Positions 1 through 11,866 of a DNA stretch of 64,000 bases are shown piece after piece. The DNA lies in the NCBI GenBank assembly GCA_028751875.1, contig CM054140.1, positions 52,391,885-52,455,884 on the forward strand, in the 5' to 3' direction. The notes beneath the pieces were generated by a model, which saw only the letters and a list, made by a program, of their open reading frames with translations, had not been told where the DNA came from and searched no databases. Every line of letters starts with the position of its first letter. Position 1 is the first letter of the stretch. The position numbers and the translations under genes were made by a program. The stretch is from Rapana venosa (Eukaryota > Mollusca > Gastropoda > Neogastropoda > Muricidae).

Positions 1-1250
1 TGAATTTTTTTGTGTTATTTTTGCTGAGTTTATTTTGTTTTCAACAACTGTTGGGGGGATTACAAAGAAAAATGAACAGCTTGGGGACACGCAGCAATGA
101 GATTAAAATTTAAAAATTAAAATATAGGGAAGACAAAAATCAAATTTTTTTTTTCGTAAGGGGGGATATTTAAAACTATCTTTAACACTGGAAAAAAAAA
201 TACTGAAAATTTTGAAAGTTGTAAAAGCTTATTTAAAAAACTTGGGAAAATTTTTTTTAACTAATTAAAGTTTCACTTCGCATGTCCGGATTTAATCAAA
301 AGGCAAAGAGGGGCAATACTTGGGTTTTAAACCCGGGTTTTTTAAATAGACTTTATTGTAGTTCATTGGGATATTTGTAAAAATTTTTTGATTCCCCAGG
401 TGCAGTCTATTTTTCAATTTGATCTAAATTTTGGGCTTTTTTAGAACGGAAAACAATTTAAACTTTTTTTTGTAAAGCTATGAAACGTTTTTTAATGTTG
501 ACCCAAACGGGAAAACCTAATGACCCTTTTTTTTGGAGAATTGGGAAGTTTCCCTACTTTTTATTTATTTTTTAAAAAGCAGGGCTCTGGGTTTGGATAA
601 CTTTGAATTGGGGAAAACATTGACTGCCAAAACGGGCTTAAAAAATGCTGTATAATCTGGATGTTAACGGTTTAAAAAGACTTGGGGGACAGATGACGGG
701 GGTGTTTAAATATTATATTTTCATTGGGTTTGGGGGAAAAACAGGGTTTTGGGTTTTTTGAAAGCTTTATCAAATGCTTTATACAAAGAATCAAATTTTC
801 CGCAGGTGGCAAGGGGTGGGATGACCTATAGAAACAGTAGTTTTAAGTTTGTGAAAATACAAAGTTTAAAATTTACAAATTGTGCTGAACCATAATAAAA
901 TTTAAAAAGAACAAAATTTTCCAAAATGATTGCCCAAAAAAAATTTGGGGTTAACTTTTGCTGTCACGGTTTTTAGATACGAAAGGGTTAACGGTTTTTA
1001 AAAAGTTTTGCCGTTTTATACCACCCAAATCGGTAGGGAAAAAGAAATTCACTTTGGGGTTATTGTTTTTCCTGTTCTTTATGACCCGAGGAATTTAAAA
1101 TTTTTCCAACCAAAAATTTTTTTAAAATCCATTCGTTTCCCCCTTTTAAAGAACATGGGAAAAAAGAAAAAGTGCTGAATAATTGGCTTTTTTACATTTA
1201 TAAAGCCTTAAAAAAGCTGGAGATGCTGTATCATTAAATTTTTTTAATTT
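1..1250. other. AT-rich sequence, no gene seen
   Basis: This stretch is rich in T and A homopolymers and has no open frame of interest on either strand. I recognise no repeat family in it. The density of homopolymer runs resembles a poorly polished long-read consensus, so small open frames may have been broken by errors. Confidence 0.5.
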
Positions 1251-1254
1251 TACT

Positions 1255-1945
1255 ACACAAAAAACTACCACACAAAATACACAAAAACTACTTTTTTAAA
1301 CTACTATACAACCCTAATACAACTACTTTCTACTACTTTACATCACTTTTTTCCCAATACTTTCTACATACTACTACTATAATTCTACTACTACTTCTAC
1401 TTTTACTATTTCTTTCAACTTTCTGCTACTGCTTCAAACCCACTTCTGGACTATACTACTATACACTATACCCACTAAACTACTACTTCCCACTACTACT
1501 TTCTACTACAACTACTAAATTTTTAAAAAAACACTACAAATATTAAAACAACCACTATAAAATCACAACTACAACCCCCAAAATTCTACAACACTAGTAC
1601 TACTACAACAACAACCCCAATTTACTACTTCTAATTTCTACAAAAACACTACTACTACTTTTCTACTACTTACTACTACTAATACTACTACTACACAACC
1701 CACTACACACACACTTTTTATTACTTTCTACTACAACTTTCTACAACTACTACAACAATTCTTCTATAAATATAAAACCCAAAAAAATAATACCCAAATT
1801 TCTTAATACTTTCAAAATACTCCTACTTCTACTTCTCCTACTACTACTACAAGTTTCAAATAATCTTAAAAGGTTTCTACTACTACAGAAATTTTTACTA
1901 CTACTATTGCTACTACAACTAAAACCCAAAAATACCACAACTACT
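1255..1945. repeat. Imperfect CTA/ACT trinucleotide array
   Basis: CTA and ACT triplets recur through the interval, interrupted by short A- or T-rich pieces. It directly follows the 3' end of the minus-strand LINE at 1950-3250, where a short A/T-rich 3' tail would be expected. I infer that it grew from that tail. The minus-strand open frame over 1750-2028 is a product of the repeat. Confidence 0.8.
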
Positions 1946-1949
1946 ACAC

Positions 1950-3250
1950 AAATACTAATAAAATAATTTGGGTTTTTTTCGCCGGGAACCCGGGAAAAAA
2001 AAAAAAAAACGGGAAACGTTGCACTCAATCTTTACAGGGGTGCAACTCCCCTTATACATAATTTAACAACAGATTTTTAAAAAACCCTGGGGCGGGGCAC
2101 GCATGCACGCACAACCCCGCACACCACCACACAACACCACACACACACCATCACCACAACACACAACCCCACCCACACACACACACAACACAACACTCGG
2201 AACAAACACTTTTGAAGGTAAAGATGCGTTGAAAATTAAGGGGTTTGATATTTGGGGGGAAAAATCCCCAGGGAGGAAAAAATTTTTTTGAGGGTGGGTT
2301 TGAACATCAAGTGAAGGCTTTTTTCGAAGTGAAAGGGGGGGAGGGCATTCCAGGGGGATGGGCCAGAACAGGAAGGGGGCGACGGCCAAAAAGTGGTTTT
2401 TTTGAATCTGCGTGTTCGAAAGCACAAAGTATTGGGGCTGAAACGAAGGGAAAAGGGATTTGTACCCGAGGGGACTTTTCAGGATTTAAAGGGGTTCAGA
2501 TTTGGGGGAGACATTTGAAAAAAGAGCGTATTGTTTTTTACTCCGTCTTTGTGAACGGACCATGAAGAGATCGGGAGAAGAGGGGGTTGTGTTCAGATTT
2601 TTTTCTTTTCTTTGGACCGTCGAGCGCAGAGTTTTTTATGCTTGAAGGAGTGGATAGTGATGCTGGTAGGGCCCGCCCCAAAAAGGGAATTTCATATTCC
2701 CAAAAGTAGGGAAAAATGAGAGATTTTGACAAGCTTGGAAGGGTTTCATCGTGACAGATAATTTCGAAACGCGCTTATGGGGCCCTAAGGGTAGTAGCAA
2801 AAAATGACAGGTCCCGGGTGTGAAATTTTTTTTTATTTGAGAGTGTGTTGTAAAACTACTCCTAAATACTTCACAGAAAATTGGAAAAAAGGAACTGAAA
2901 GTTTGCCGAATTCTATTAAGTTTTTGCGATAGGGAAAATTTATGTTGGGGCCCTATGAGCATGGGTTTTTGGGTTTTTTCCATTAATTTTAATTTTTTCA
3001 GGGCATCCAGTTTGAATGTCCCTTTGGGGTAGGAATAATTTTGTCCGGGGGGAAGGCAAGTTTTCAAAAAATTTTCACTGAAATGAAGCTGAAAATCATC
3101 CCGGTTGAAAAAATTTTTTCAATTGGTGGGTTTTTTATTATATGTGAGGGGGGAGCATTTAAGAGTAAAGAGAACAGGGCCCCGACTGGGTCCATGCGGG
3201 GCCCCCACATTCGATTTTTACAGGTTTTTTTTTTGAATTTTTTTTTACAA
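1950..3250 (-). mobile_element. Decayed 5'-truncated LINE, copy 1 (CR1/L2-like RT C-terminus)
   Basis: Read on the minus strand, this matches the neighbouring element at 3520-5600 through the C-terminal part of a reverse transcriptase and its 3' region. A WNALP motif near 2340-2352, followed by a basic stretch, is typical of the C-terminus of CR1/L2/jockey-type RTs. The frame is broken many times and the 5' end stops near 3250, so most of the catalytic domain is absent. A CA-rich patch (about 2103-2200) lies in the 3' untranslated part. The 3' end near 1950 abuts the CTA array. This is a dead copy. The clade is judged from motifs only. Confidence 0.65.
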
Positions 3251-3304
3251 TAACTTTTTTGGAACCTTCGGGGTAGGTAAAAAAAATAAAAAAAAGTGGG
3301 GGGG

Positions 3305-3530
3305 CACTACAATTTTTAAAAACCACAACTTTCTGCATCTACAACTACTACAGCTACTACAACTACCAAATTTTTCAAATATTACCACACTACTTTCTAC
3401 AAAATACTACCCATATACTACAACTACTACTACTATAAACTACTATATACCAAATAAGACTACTAAAAAAACTAATTTTGAATTTTACGACTACTACTAC
3501 TACTTAAACCCACTACTACTAATAAAATAA
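3305..3530. repeat. CTA/ACT trinucleotide array
   Basis: This is a second imperfect CTA/ACT microsatellite lying at the 3' end of the next minus-strand LINE. The boundary near 3520-3535 contains AATAATAATA-like sequence, consistent with a LINE 3' tail that has expanded and mutated. Confidence 0.8.
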
Positions 3531-5600
3531 TAATACATGGGAAATTATATAGCGCATATCTTGAAAAAAACAAATCAAAGCGCATGCATTCCCAAAAAAA
3601 TCTTTCCAGTCATGCCCAAACAAATGGTAAAGATCAATTTGTTTAAAAAAACAGATAAATTTTCAAAATATGCGTTTCAGACAAAAAGCTTGAAATAAAT
3701 TTAATAGTCAAAAATTTTTTCAAAAGCACACACACCCCACTACTTAGGTCCATACTTTTGCCGGGGGATAGGATGGGGTTTGTGAGGGTTGGGGATAGCT
3801 TTTGATGAAACAAAGGAGGGGGAAATCTTAGTTTGAAATAAATATGTCTTGAGGCTGGTTTTAAAAGTGTCAAACTAGGTTTTGGCGAAGAAAGAGAGGG
3901 AGCTCATTCCAGGTCGAAGACCCGAAATAGAGAAAGAGCGGCGGCCAACAGTGGATTGGTTAAACAGGTATTCGTAGGCACAAGGTATCTGCAGTAGAGC
4001 GAGGGAACGTGAAGGAGTGTACAGGTTAAACATTCCAGAGTAGGAGGGTGCAGTTTTGTGGAGACATTGTAACAGAGGTACTGATCTTATAATTTACTCC
4101 CCTGTGGCACAGGCAGAGCCAGTGGAGAGATCGCAAGAGAGGGGTAATGTGCTCAATTTTTTCTTCTGAGAACTAGTCGAGCTGCGGAGTTTTGTATACT
4201 TGAGGGAGTGGATAGATGATGCTGGGCAGACCAGACAAAAGAGAATTACAATAGTCCCGACGTGAAAGAATGAAAGAAGTGACAAGTTTGGCTGTTGCAT
4301 CATGGGCAGTACTTTCGAATTGCACTAATACGCCGTAAATTGATAGTAGCAAAGACTGACAGGTCTGAGTGATGAATTTTTTCATAGAGATGTGTTTGTC
4401 GATAACAACACCTAGATACTTCACAGCAGGGGATAGAGGGACTGATGTATTGCCAAGTTCTATTGAAGGTTGTAATGGAAGAGAGTTTGTGTTTTGGGCC
4501 TACGAGCATGGCTTCGTTTTATCTGCATTTAGCTGTAATTTGTTCTGTGTCATCCATTTTGAATATCTTTAAAGCAGCGGGGCCCTATTTATCAGGAGAG
4601 AAGCAGATTTTCAGAGTACACTGCTTTGAATCTGAGAGTCATCGCGTAAAAATGATGGTTGATTTGATGACGGTTTATTATATGTGACAGGGGGCAGTGT
4701 AAAGAGTGAAAAGAACAGGCCCAGAACTGATCCCTGTGGACTCCCGCATTCCAGTTTGGCAGTATTGATTGAACTTGTTTACTGCAACTGTCTGGGAATG
4801 GTCAGTAAGGTATGAATTAAACCAGTGAGGGCATGCCAGTAACACCGAACGTTTTTTGAAGACGGGAGTGAAGAATTGAGTGGTCCTATAGTACCGAAGG
4901 CTGCTGATAAGTCGAGTAGAGTGAGCAAGGGAGATTTTCCCAGAGTCAGAAGCGAAGTAGAAGCGTGTTTAAAGTGTGTCCTAGGGTGGTTCAGTGCTGT
5001 GGTTTGACGCGATAGGCAGACCTGAAACTCAGGAAGAAGATGATGAAGAGAAGGTGTTATTGAGCTGTTTGAGAAACTACTTTTCAAGGACTTAAAATAA
5101 AAGGTAGAATTGGAAACCACTTCTAATAAATCCTTCAGAATGTCAGGGTACAAGGTCTGCTTTTTGAGTAAGAGGTGTGACAATAGCAGTTTTGAGAGCT
5201 GAAGGAACATTTCCTGAAACAAAGAGTATGAGTTTACTATTTTCGTGAATTGCGGGTAAATGATTTGTGGTTAGGCACTGTGTGAAAAGAGAGCAGGTAT
5301 GGATCAAGATAACTTGATTTTATAGTCATTTCTTTCAGAATGTCATGATTTCTTCTCACATGTCGGATGAAAAGAAAAGGGAGAGGAGTCCAGAGAATTG
5401 GGGATCAGGAAGTGAGGCTGAAAGGAGTCTGATCAATTGGAGCGAATGATATAGACTTTTTCCCCAGAAAAAATGCTGAAAATATAGATGGAATTCAGAG
5501 TGGTTGTGGATGGAAGGCAGCAGGATTGCACAGATCCAAGAAGAAGTAGTAGTGGAGGGAAAAGAGAGATTTTCATAGACTGGGCATCAAGAACATAAAG
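3520..5600 (-). mobile_element. Degenerate non-LTR retrotransposon (CR1/L2-like), RT domain and 3' end
   Basis: On the minus strand the pieces follow the order of a CR1/L2/jockey-type reverse transcriptase. An IIRSN segment of the pre-RT region lies near 5433-5450, and LLDLSAAF (RT motif A, with the usual following D changed to G) near 4885-4905. A SGPVLF stretch lies near 4715-4735. The FYADD catalytic motif near 4640-4655 is broken by an apparent one-base deletion. YLGVVID lies near 4400-4420, SRRDYCNSLLSGLP near 4230-4270, and the basic C-terminal segment near 3830-3870. A GCGCTATATAAT-like sequence close to the 3' end (about 3545-3560) resembles the end of many invertebrate LINEs. Frameshifts and stops make it non-functional. 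The 5' truncation near 5600 abuts unit copy A. Confidence 0.8.
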
Positions 5601-5611
5601 AGTAATACGAC

Positions 5612-5727
5612 ATTCCTCACTCTTACATTTCTCCCGGGTGGTGTGGTGGCCGATGCAGTTCAGAGCGACAAGCGGGAACCACACTATTACGCGTTGTCGA
5701 CTGGGCATTTCTATCCTGAGGCTACAG
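5612..5727 (+). other. Leader segment of unit (exon-0-like), copy A
   Basis: This matches 36366-36482 and 53226-53348. In B and C the segment ends in a CAG/TAG followed by GTAACT, a good 5' splice-site match. In A the bases after the CAG at 5727 are deleted, so the donor is lost. No conserved reading frame is apparent. Confidence 0.35.
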
Positions 5728-5821
5728 GAATGCTGTTTATTCCCTTACCGATTTCTTTAGCATGGAGAATTTTTTTTTCAAAACACCTGTTTTAACAGTT
5801 TTACAAGCAAGAAGATGAATC

Positions 5822-6018
5822 GAATTTTGTCCCGTGTGCGAACGCACGCAGAACATCTTGCGCACACGTTAAATCCAGTTCCGCTTTTTCGTAAGAGTAG
5901 GCCATTGTGTGCCGGTGGGAACGGATGACAGAATTGACAAAACCGCATACATTTGGGGACTGGATGTAAAAAAGCACATGAGTGCTTATTCCATTATCCT
6001 CGATATAAAATAATAAAA
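5822..6018 (+). mobile_element. Head-less SINE2 copy, unit A
   Basis: This is the body and 3' end of the SINE seen complete at 49271-49628. It runs from the GTGTGCGAACGCACGCAGAA region through GGGACTGGATGTAAAAAAGC to an A/T-rich tail. The tRNA-like head is missing. The same truncated copy sits at the same place in units B and C, so the insertion predates the duplication. Confidence 0.8.
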
Positions 6019-6330
6019 TTAATTTTTTTTTTAATTTGATGATTCGAAAAGCTTGAATAGATTATATAGCTGGGGGCAAGATTTCCGTGCGCTCTCTCTC
6101 CTGTGAGTTGACTTTGACTTGACCTCTTTAGGAGTTACTGAGGCACTGCATTGAAATCTTCATGTAGTTAGTGTCTGGAGCAAGCTGAGTATAGCGGAAC
6201 CTTTTCGGGCTATCCGTGTTTGTTACCGACCATAGTGAATCTTGTAGGAAAGATAGATAGGTTTGTCGTGTGTGTGCAAGTTGCTTGTTCTGTAAAGTTA
6301 GGCATGGGACCTCGAAGTTTGGTTCTGTTT
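6018..6330. other. Non-coding interval, unit A
   Basis: No gene is seen. The sequence is nearly identical to 36784-37095 in copy B. The matching open frames in both copies (6128-6379 and 36893-37144, minus) simply reflect this identity. Confidence 0.5.
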
Positions 6331-6850
6331 GTTGTTGTTGTTGTTGTTGTACTTTGGCTAGAGCTCCGAGGTTCACCAATGGTGAAATTGTTTGCGTACG
6401 CGACCGTTTTTGCCCCCATCATGAAGATAGTTGCAGTCAGACCTTTGGGGATGATGTCTAAAGGCACCAATGTACACGCTTTGTGTTTTGGGGTTGTTTT
6501 TTTGTTTGGTTGGCTGTTTTCTTTTTGGTTGGTTGTTGGTTGATTGTTGGTTGTTGTTTTTTGGATGGGGGAGGGGGGGGGAGTGGAGTGGTTCCTTGGC
6601 TAGAGCTCCGAGGTTCACCAATGGTGAAATGTTTCCCTTTTCCCCCTTTTCCCCCCCCCCCCCCCCCTTTTCCCCCACCCCCGTTTTTAAAACAAATTTT
6701 ATGCATTTTTTTTATCCTTTGCCAGGTATTCAAAGGGGACTTTATAAAATGGGGGAAAAAGTTTAGATCCCCATCCTGGTTGATCCGAAGTTTTTGACAT
6801 TTAGTACTATTTTTTTGGTCCGTAAACGGAAGAAAGGCAAGCTTTTAAAA
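6330..6850 (-). mobile_element. Two SINE1 3'-end pieces with GTT tails, unit A
   Basis: GTT repeats followed by GCTAGAGCTCCGAGGTTCACC occur twice, from about 6333 and from about 6596. They are the 3' ends of minus-strand SINE1 or SINE1-tailed elements. The second matches the composite at 37366-37783 but is badly degraded. A C/T homopolymer tract (6640-6680) interrupts it. Confidence 0.65.
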
Positions 6851-7156
6851 CCCCTCAGGAAAATGACGCTTTTTTTCCCCGTTTTTTTATTTTTTGTGTT
6901 TTCCCTTACTTCTGAAACTTGTTTCGGCGTTCTCACCAACAGCCTGAATTTGCCTACCAAAGCTTTTGCCCTTACCCCAACCCCTTCCCCCTTCTGCTGC
7001 ATCCCACAGAATTTGTCTGCTTTTTTTGTAGTCCTTTGGCAACAAAGGCTTATTTGAAAATTGCCGAAACCGGGTTTGAACCGTAGTGGCAAGATTCGGG
7101 CGTGGGGTTTTTACCCGGGAAATCGGTATTTTTTGTTCTTTGGGGTTTTTTTTTCG
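6850..7156. other. Degraded interval, no gene seen, unit A
   Basis: This matches parts of 37700-38210 in copy B with many indels. No coding signal is apparent on either strand. Confidence 0.4.
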
Positions 7157-7470
7157 TTTGTCTAGAAAGTTCCCCTCAATAGTAGATTTTCCACGGAAAC
7201 AGTTGCCCTTAAGGTACCCACCGACTTCGCTGACAAACCTACACACGACCCGTGTGCTGCGAAATCTATTGTCGTCCCCGTTCCTACCACTACACAATTT
7301 CTTCTCTTCGAAGCCACTTTAACTTCCAAGAGTTCTGCTGCACCAGGAAACTCTTGTTTCTCATTAAGGGTTTAAAGGGGTTGTATGACCTGAAGTTCTC
7401 CAGGAAAAACCATTTTACTAAAAACCTAATTCGATCCCGGTCATCAGACCACGAAGCGAGCAATTCCTAT
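7157..7470 (-). mobile_element. Composite SINE (SINE1 3' end, SINE2 5' part), unit A
   Basis: The left end matches the SINE1 3' end (GTCTAGAAAGTTCC-like, then a GACTTCGCTGAC stretch). The right part matches the SINE2 5' region, including a GATCCCGGTCATCAGA tRNA-like head in reverse. The same composite is at 38208-38600 and 54077-54440, where it is better preserved. Confidence 0.6.
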
Positions 7471-8086
7471 CTGACCCGGCGTTCAGACTACCAAGCCTAG
7501 CCCTTATGCCTGCCTCCCACTGGCCTTGGCAACCCCAACCCACCAGACTTCACGGTCCCCCTATTACCTGCTTAAAAACTAGCCTGTCTTGGCATTAAGT
7601 AACAAACCTGGCTTGAGTCGGAAATCTTCCTGGAGATAAACTAATTAAGATAATCTGAACGTTGAACGGGGGGGGGGGATTAAGACGCTGGCAAAAAGCT
7701 AACTTGGAAGTTGACTTTGGAGATGGAATACATTAATTACCAGAGTCGCCGAGATTCGAATTGTTTAACGAAGGGGTGCATGTCCTGATCTGTTAAAAAC
7801 ACGAAACTTGTACCAAAAAAGCTGTAGAAAACATCACAAAATAGACCTCAAAAAAGACACACACAGGTACATACATGAGCGGTGATCATTTTACAGAAAT
7901 GCAAAATAAAAGTCAACGCCTTCGAGCCGCGCAACCACGCGGCTCTAAATTGGGAGTAGACAGGAGATGCGATACAATCCATAGAACATGCGATACATAC
8001 AATCCGGGAGAACAAAATACATAGTGCTATCACCAATTGAATGAACCGCTGTTTCGTAAACTCACGGAAAACCTTCATTTTCACAG
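7471..8086. other. Interval with SINE1 head fragment, no gene seen, unit A
   Basis: The interval matches 38601-39244 and 54441-55009. Around 7668-7790 is a minus-strand SINE1 head fragment containing CCGAGATTCGAA, a reversed B-box-like motif. The 284-codon minus-strand frame over 7848-8702 spans this interval, the exon-like segment and a SINE. It is not preserved in copies B and C, so I treat it as chance. Confidence 0.5.
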
Positions 8087-8392
8087 GAACGCACCAAAAG
8101 ACGACAAAAACCAACCACACGATCTTCAGCCTCTCTCTCAACCCAACACCAGAAGGCCACCCTGCACATAACACGGAACGGACCTTTTGACTAACCCCGC
8201 CTACCTTGGGTGTGGGTGACCTTGGCCTGGCGGCTATCTGGGCAGCACAGAAGATACCACCACAGCCACAGAAGCAAAGCAGCAGACTTTCCTTCCCCCT
8301 CAGAGGAAGAACAAACCACAAAACTAAACTCATTGCAGCGTGAATGCCATCACTACGATGATGGTACCGGCGACTTCTCGAAAATTTTAAAC
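8087..8392 (+). other. Exon-like segment E1, unit A
   Basis: A TTTTCACAG acceptor precedes it and GTGAGT follows it. Units B (39245-39568) and C (55010-55329) keep both sites, with TTCACAG or TTTACAG and GTGAGT. The interior differs by indels, including a variable CA run, so the reading frame is not conserved. It could be an exon of a non-coding transcript or of a decayed gene. Confidence 0.35.
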
Positions 8393-8467
8393 GTGAGTAT
8401 ATCAAGTTTTTGCAGAATTCAAATTTTGGTAACGTGTGCCTTTTTTGGGGGGGATGGGGGTGGTTTT

Positions 8468-8815
8468 TTCGGCTAAGCTTCCGAGTCACCAAAGTGAGAT
8501 TTTTGCGATGCGACCGTTTTTTGCCCGCATGAAGAATTCCCATTCCGCTTCGGGGGTGTGTACCGGTATGCCGGGTGTCCGAAATCCACGGGAAGCTTAC
8601 ACAATATGGATCTTTTACACTGTCCCATATTTTGTTATTCGTAGGGCAAAAATTCAGGCACGGAAACGAAAGGTCTGCCTTGAAGTTGACCGGGAAGGTC
8701 ATAACAATCCCCCAACCTTAATTTCACCAACCTCTGCCGAGATTCGAACCCACGACTTCATGGACCTACGGGTTTGAAGTCGAACAGGTCTTAACCACGC
8801 GGCTATAGTGTCCGT
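8468..8815 (-). mobile_element. SINE1 (tRNA-derived SINE), unit A
   Basis: The element is in reverse orientation. Its 3' end is at the left (GGCTAAGCTTCCGAG-like) and its tRNA-like 5' head at the right. The head shows a reversed B box (GATTCGAACCC) and a reversed A box (TTAACCACGCGGCTATAG). It corresponds to 39693-40015 and 55420-55757. Confidence 0.8.
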
Positions 8816-8879
8816 CCGTATTGTGTTTGAGTATGTTTAGTTCAAGTACGCGTAGATGCAGGCAGGTACCCACAGGCAG

Positions 8880-9345
8880 TTCGCGCGCGCATACACGCAT
8901 CATCGTGGACGCGCGTACATATAGACATACACACACGCACGCTCGCGCGCACGGCACACGCACGCGCACACACATAGACACACACAGAGACTCACAGACA
9001 GACAGACAGACACACACAGAGACTCTCTCTCTATTTTCCCTTGTTTCTACTGTGAGAGTGTGTGTTGGGTGATTATTAAGATGTATCCCTACGGGCGGGG
9101 GGACTGGATGTAAAAAAGCACATGGGTGCTTATTCATTATCCTCGAATTAAAAGAATTTGTCATTCTCTTTCTCTCTCTGTCTGTCGCTCTCTCTGTCTG
9201 TCTCACTCTCTTCTCTCCCTGCTGTCTCCCCTTTCTTTCTCTCTCCCTCTCCCCTCTCTCATTCTCTCTCTCTCCCCTCTTTCTCCTCCTCTCTCTCTCT
9301 CTCTCTCTTTCCCCTCTCCTTTCTTCTCTGTATGACTTAAATTTC
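8880..9345. repeat. CA/GC-rich then CT microsatellite, unit A
   Basis: ACACGC-type repeats (8885-9020) lead into CT repeats (9160-9340). Between them, at about 9095-9160, lies a SINE2 3' tail (GGGACTGGATGTAAAAAAGC and following) that is not present at this place in B or C. Open frames here are microsatellite products. Confidence 0.85.
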
Positions 9346-9559
9346 GCATAATATTCATACTGTCCTGTTGTCTTTTGTTGGAAACTCCCAGCAACCTGGG
9401 AAACCTCCTCCTCCCACCACCGCCATGTTGTGAAACGTGATACAAGCTGGGTTGGGCCATTGTTAGATGAGAGGGCAGGGATGGAGGGAGGAAATGTTTC
9501 CACAAAGTATTCTCCACTTGTGTCCCTTGAGTTTGCACAGAATAGTCCCACCTTTTAGT

Positions 9560-10715
9560 TTTCAGATGGAGATTTCTGCTACCTCCAGATTTCTTATATG
9601 GGGAAAATATTCTGCTACCCAATCTTAGAATGGGATATCTGCATTCCCCAGAGTTATTAGAATGGAGTACAACTTCTTAGAATGGGGATTTCTGCTATCC
9701 CCAAATTTTCTAGAATGGGGATATTCCTGCTATCCCCAGATTTCCCCTTAGAATGGAATTTCTGCTATCCCCAGACTTCTAGAATAGGGATAGCAATCTT
9801 CTTAAATGGGATATCTGTTATCCCCAAATTTCTTAGAATGGGGATATTCTGCAACCCCAGTTTTCCCTTTGAATGGGGATATTCTCTATCCCCAAAACTC
9901 TTAGAATTGGGATAGGAAACTTCTTAGAAGGGGGATATTCTGTATCCCCAGATTTCTTAGAATGGGGATATTCTGCTATCCCCAAAATTTCTTAGAATTA
10001 GGGAGAGCAACTTCTTAGAATGGGATAATTCGCTATCCCCAATTCTTAAAATGGGGTTTAATTCTGCTATCCCCACACTTCTTAGAATGGGGATATTCCT
10101 GCAATCCCAACTTCCTTAGAATGGGGATTTTCTGCTATCCCTAGACTTCTTAGAATGGGGATATTCTGCTATTCCCGAAGTTCTTAGAATGGGGATATTC
10201 TGCTATTCCCAGACTTCTTAGAATGGGGGTATTCTGCTATTCCCGAAGTTCTTAGAATGGGGATATTCTGCTATCCCCAGACTTTTTAGAATAGGGATTT
10301 TCTTCTATCCCTAGACTTCTTAGAATGGGGATATTCTGCTATTCCCGAAGTTCTTAGAATGGGGATATTCTGCTATCCCCAGACTTCTTAGAATGGGATA
10401 TTCTGCTATCCCTAGACTTTTTAGAATGAGGATATTTTGGTATTCCCGAAGTTCTTAGAATAGGGATATTCTGCTATCCCTAGACTTCTTAGAATGGGGA
10501 TATTCTGCTATTCCCGAAGTTCTTAGAATGGGGATATTCTGCTATCCCCAGACTTCTTAGAATGAGGATATTCTGCTATCCCCACTTTTTAGAATGGGGA
10601 TATTCTGCTATCCTAGACTTCTTAGAAGGGGATATTCTGCATCCCTAACTTCTTAGAATGGGGAATTTGCTATTCCCGAAGTTCTTTGAATGGGGATATT
10701 CTGCTAACCCTAAAC
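9560..10715. repeat. 34-bp hairpin minisatellite, unit A
   Basis: The monomer TTCTTAGAAT plus GGGGATATTC plus TGCTATCCCC plus AGAC repeats about thirty times, with a shorter 22-bp variant interspersed. Each full monomer holds a perfect 7-bp inverted repeat, GGGGATA and TATCCCC, around a TTCTGC loop. Common variants (TATTCCC, TATCCCT) replace C with T, which still allows G-U pairing if the strand is transcribed. Copy A has many single-base deletions. Confidence 0.9.
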
Positions 10716-10867
10716 TCTCGGGTCAGAACCTTTTTCCGTGCTTCCAGATGCTGCAGGACTGACCACCCCGTAGTATGTCGTGCATTTGCCAAGTGGGGTC
10801 TGAGTGACCTGTCCATTCCTCAGGGAAAAAGCATTGATGACATTCAAGTCCCAGCCCAATGCAGTTT

Positions 10868-11095
10868 TCTGCCAAGTTCTTGTCAGCGATGTCTTTGCCA
10901 TTGAACTGCCGCGAATTCTTGTCAGACGATGTCTTTTGCCATGAACTGTCTTTCCCGCCAAAGTTCTTTGTCCAGAACGATGTATTGCCTTTGAATTTGC
11001 CGCCAAGTTCTTTGGGTCAGACGATGTATTGCCATTGAACTGCCACCGAAGTTCTTTGTCAGACGATGTCTTTGCCAATTGAACTGCCCCGTAAA
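10868..11095. repeat. 43-bp minisatellite I, unit A
   Basis: About five imperfect copies of a 43-bp monomer centred on TTCTTTGTCAGACGATGTCT and CCATTGAACTGCC. The same array is at 57964-58135. Copy B lacks it, apparently because of the deletion or artefact around the poly-C block. Confidence 0.85.
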
Positions 11096-11750
11096 AATTA
11101 CTTTGAACAATCACGGGGCACCAAATTTCTGATTGCATCCTGATCCTTGCTAAAGAGATAAAATTAATAGAGTAGAATAGGACAGACTAAAATAAATGAA
11201 ATAAAACGGAAAAAACTTTCATCCAAAACTGATAAAATAGGAAATAAAACAAAAGTAGCATTAGAAAAAAAATTAGAAAAATAAAAATTAGGGTATAAAA
11301 AAAAATCAAAAAAAACTAGCCCCCAAAACGATTATGGAAAATTAATTTGGAAGTTTTATAAAATTTAGGGACTGGGAAATAGTGCCCGGAGGGAAAGATG
11401 TATTAGGAGAGAAATTTTCTTGGTGTTACATTTTTGATTTGGTCTTTTTGGGGGTTGTCCCAAACCCCAAAATTGACGCCCAAAACCTTCAAAGGCTTGG
11501 AAAAACATTGGGTAGGTGGAAAGAATTACAATTTTGGACATGCATGGAATGTACTTCATATTGGGACGTGGTAAAGGGGATGTGAACTTACCTTACTGGA
11601 TTTGTTTGGAAATGTTTAGAATGGACCTTGTCAGTGATCTTTGAGACGTGTTAAACGGGGTATTTCACTTGTGTCCCTCAATTTCAAAAAACTCCTTCAG
11701 TTTTTCCTTACACCCTATTCCAACGGTTTTGCTGGCTATTATCGGGAACG
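11096..11750. other. AT-rich interval, decayed 36-bp array, unit A
   Basis: No gene is seen. 11160-11350 is A-rich and matches 58195-58385. 11380-11700 is a degraded form of the 36-bp repeat region found cleanly at 43615-43930 and 58505-58790. The minus-strand frame seen there in B and C is broken here. Confidence 0.5.
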
Positions 11751-11751
11751 T

Positions 11752-11822
11752 CTCAAAACTGGGTGAGTGATGTGACACATGGGAACGTCTTCAAACTGGG
11801 ATCACATGGAGACATCTCTTCA
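11752..11822. repeat. 43-bp minisatellite II, unit A (short)
   Basis: About two degenerate copies of the GTGATGTGGATCACATGGGA monomer. Units B (44028-44270) and C (58890-59215) have longer arrays. Confidence 0.6.
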
Positions 11823-11823
11823 G

Positions 11824-11866
11824 AAAGGATTATCAACTGAGACGGGTTCCCATCAAGCCTTTCACT
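11824..11866 (+). other. Exon-like segment E2, unit A
   Basis: It follows CTTCAG and precedes GTAAGG. It corresponds to the 48-bp segments 44278-44325 and 59221-59268 but has lost five bases. Confidence 0.3.

Noticed and set aside
3520..5600. An active LINE with an intact ORF
   Set aside because: The catalytic YADD region is frameshifted, many stops are present and the 5' end is missing.
7848..8702. A 284-codon minus-strand gene in unit A
   Set aside because: It runs across an exon-like segment on the other strand and a SINE. Copies B and C have stops and indels in the same frame. I see no domain.
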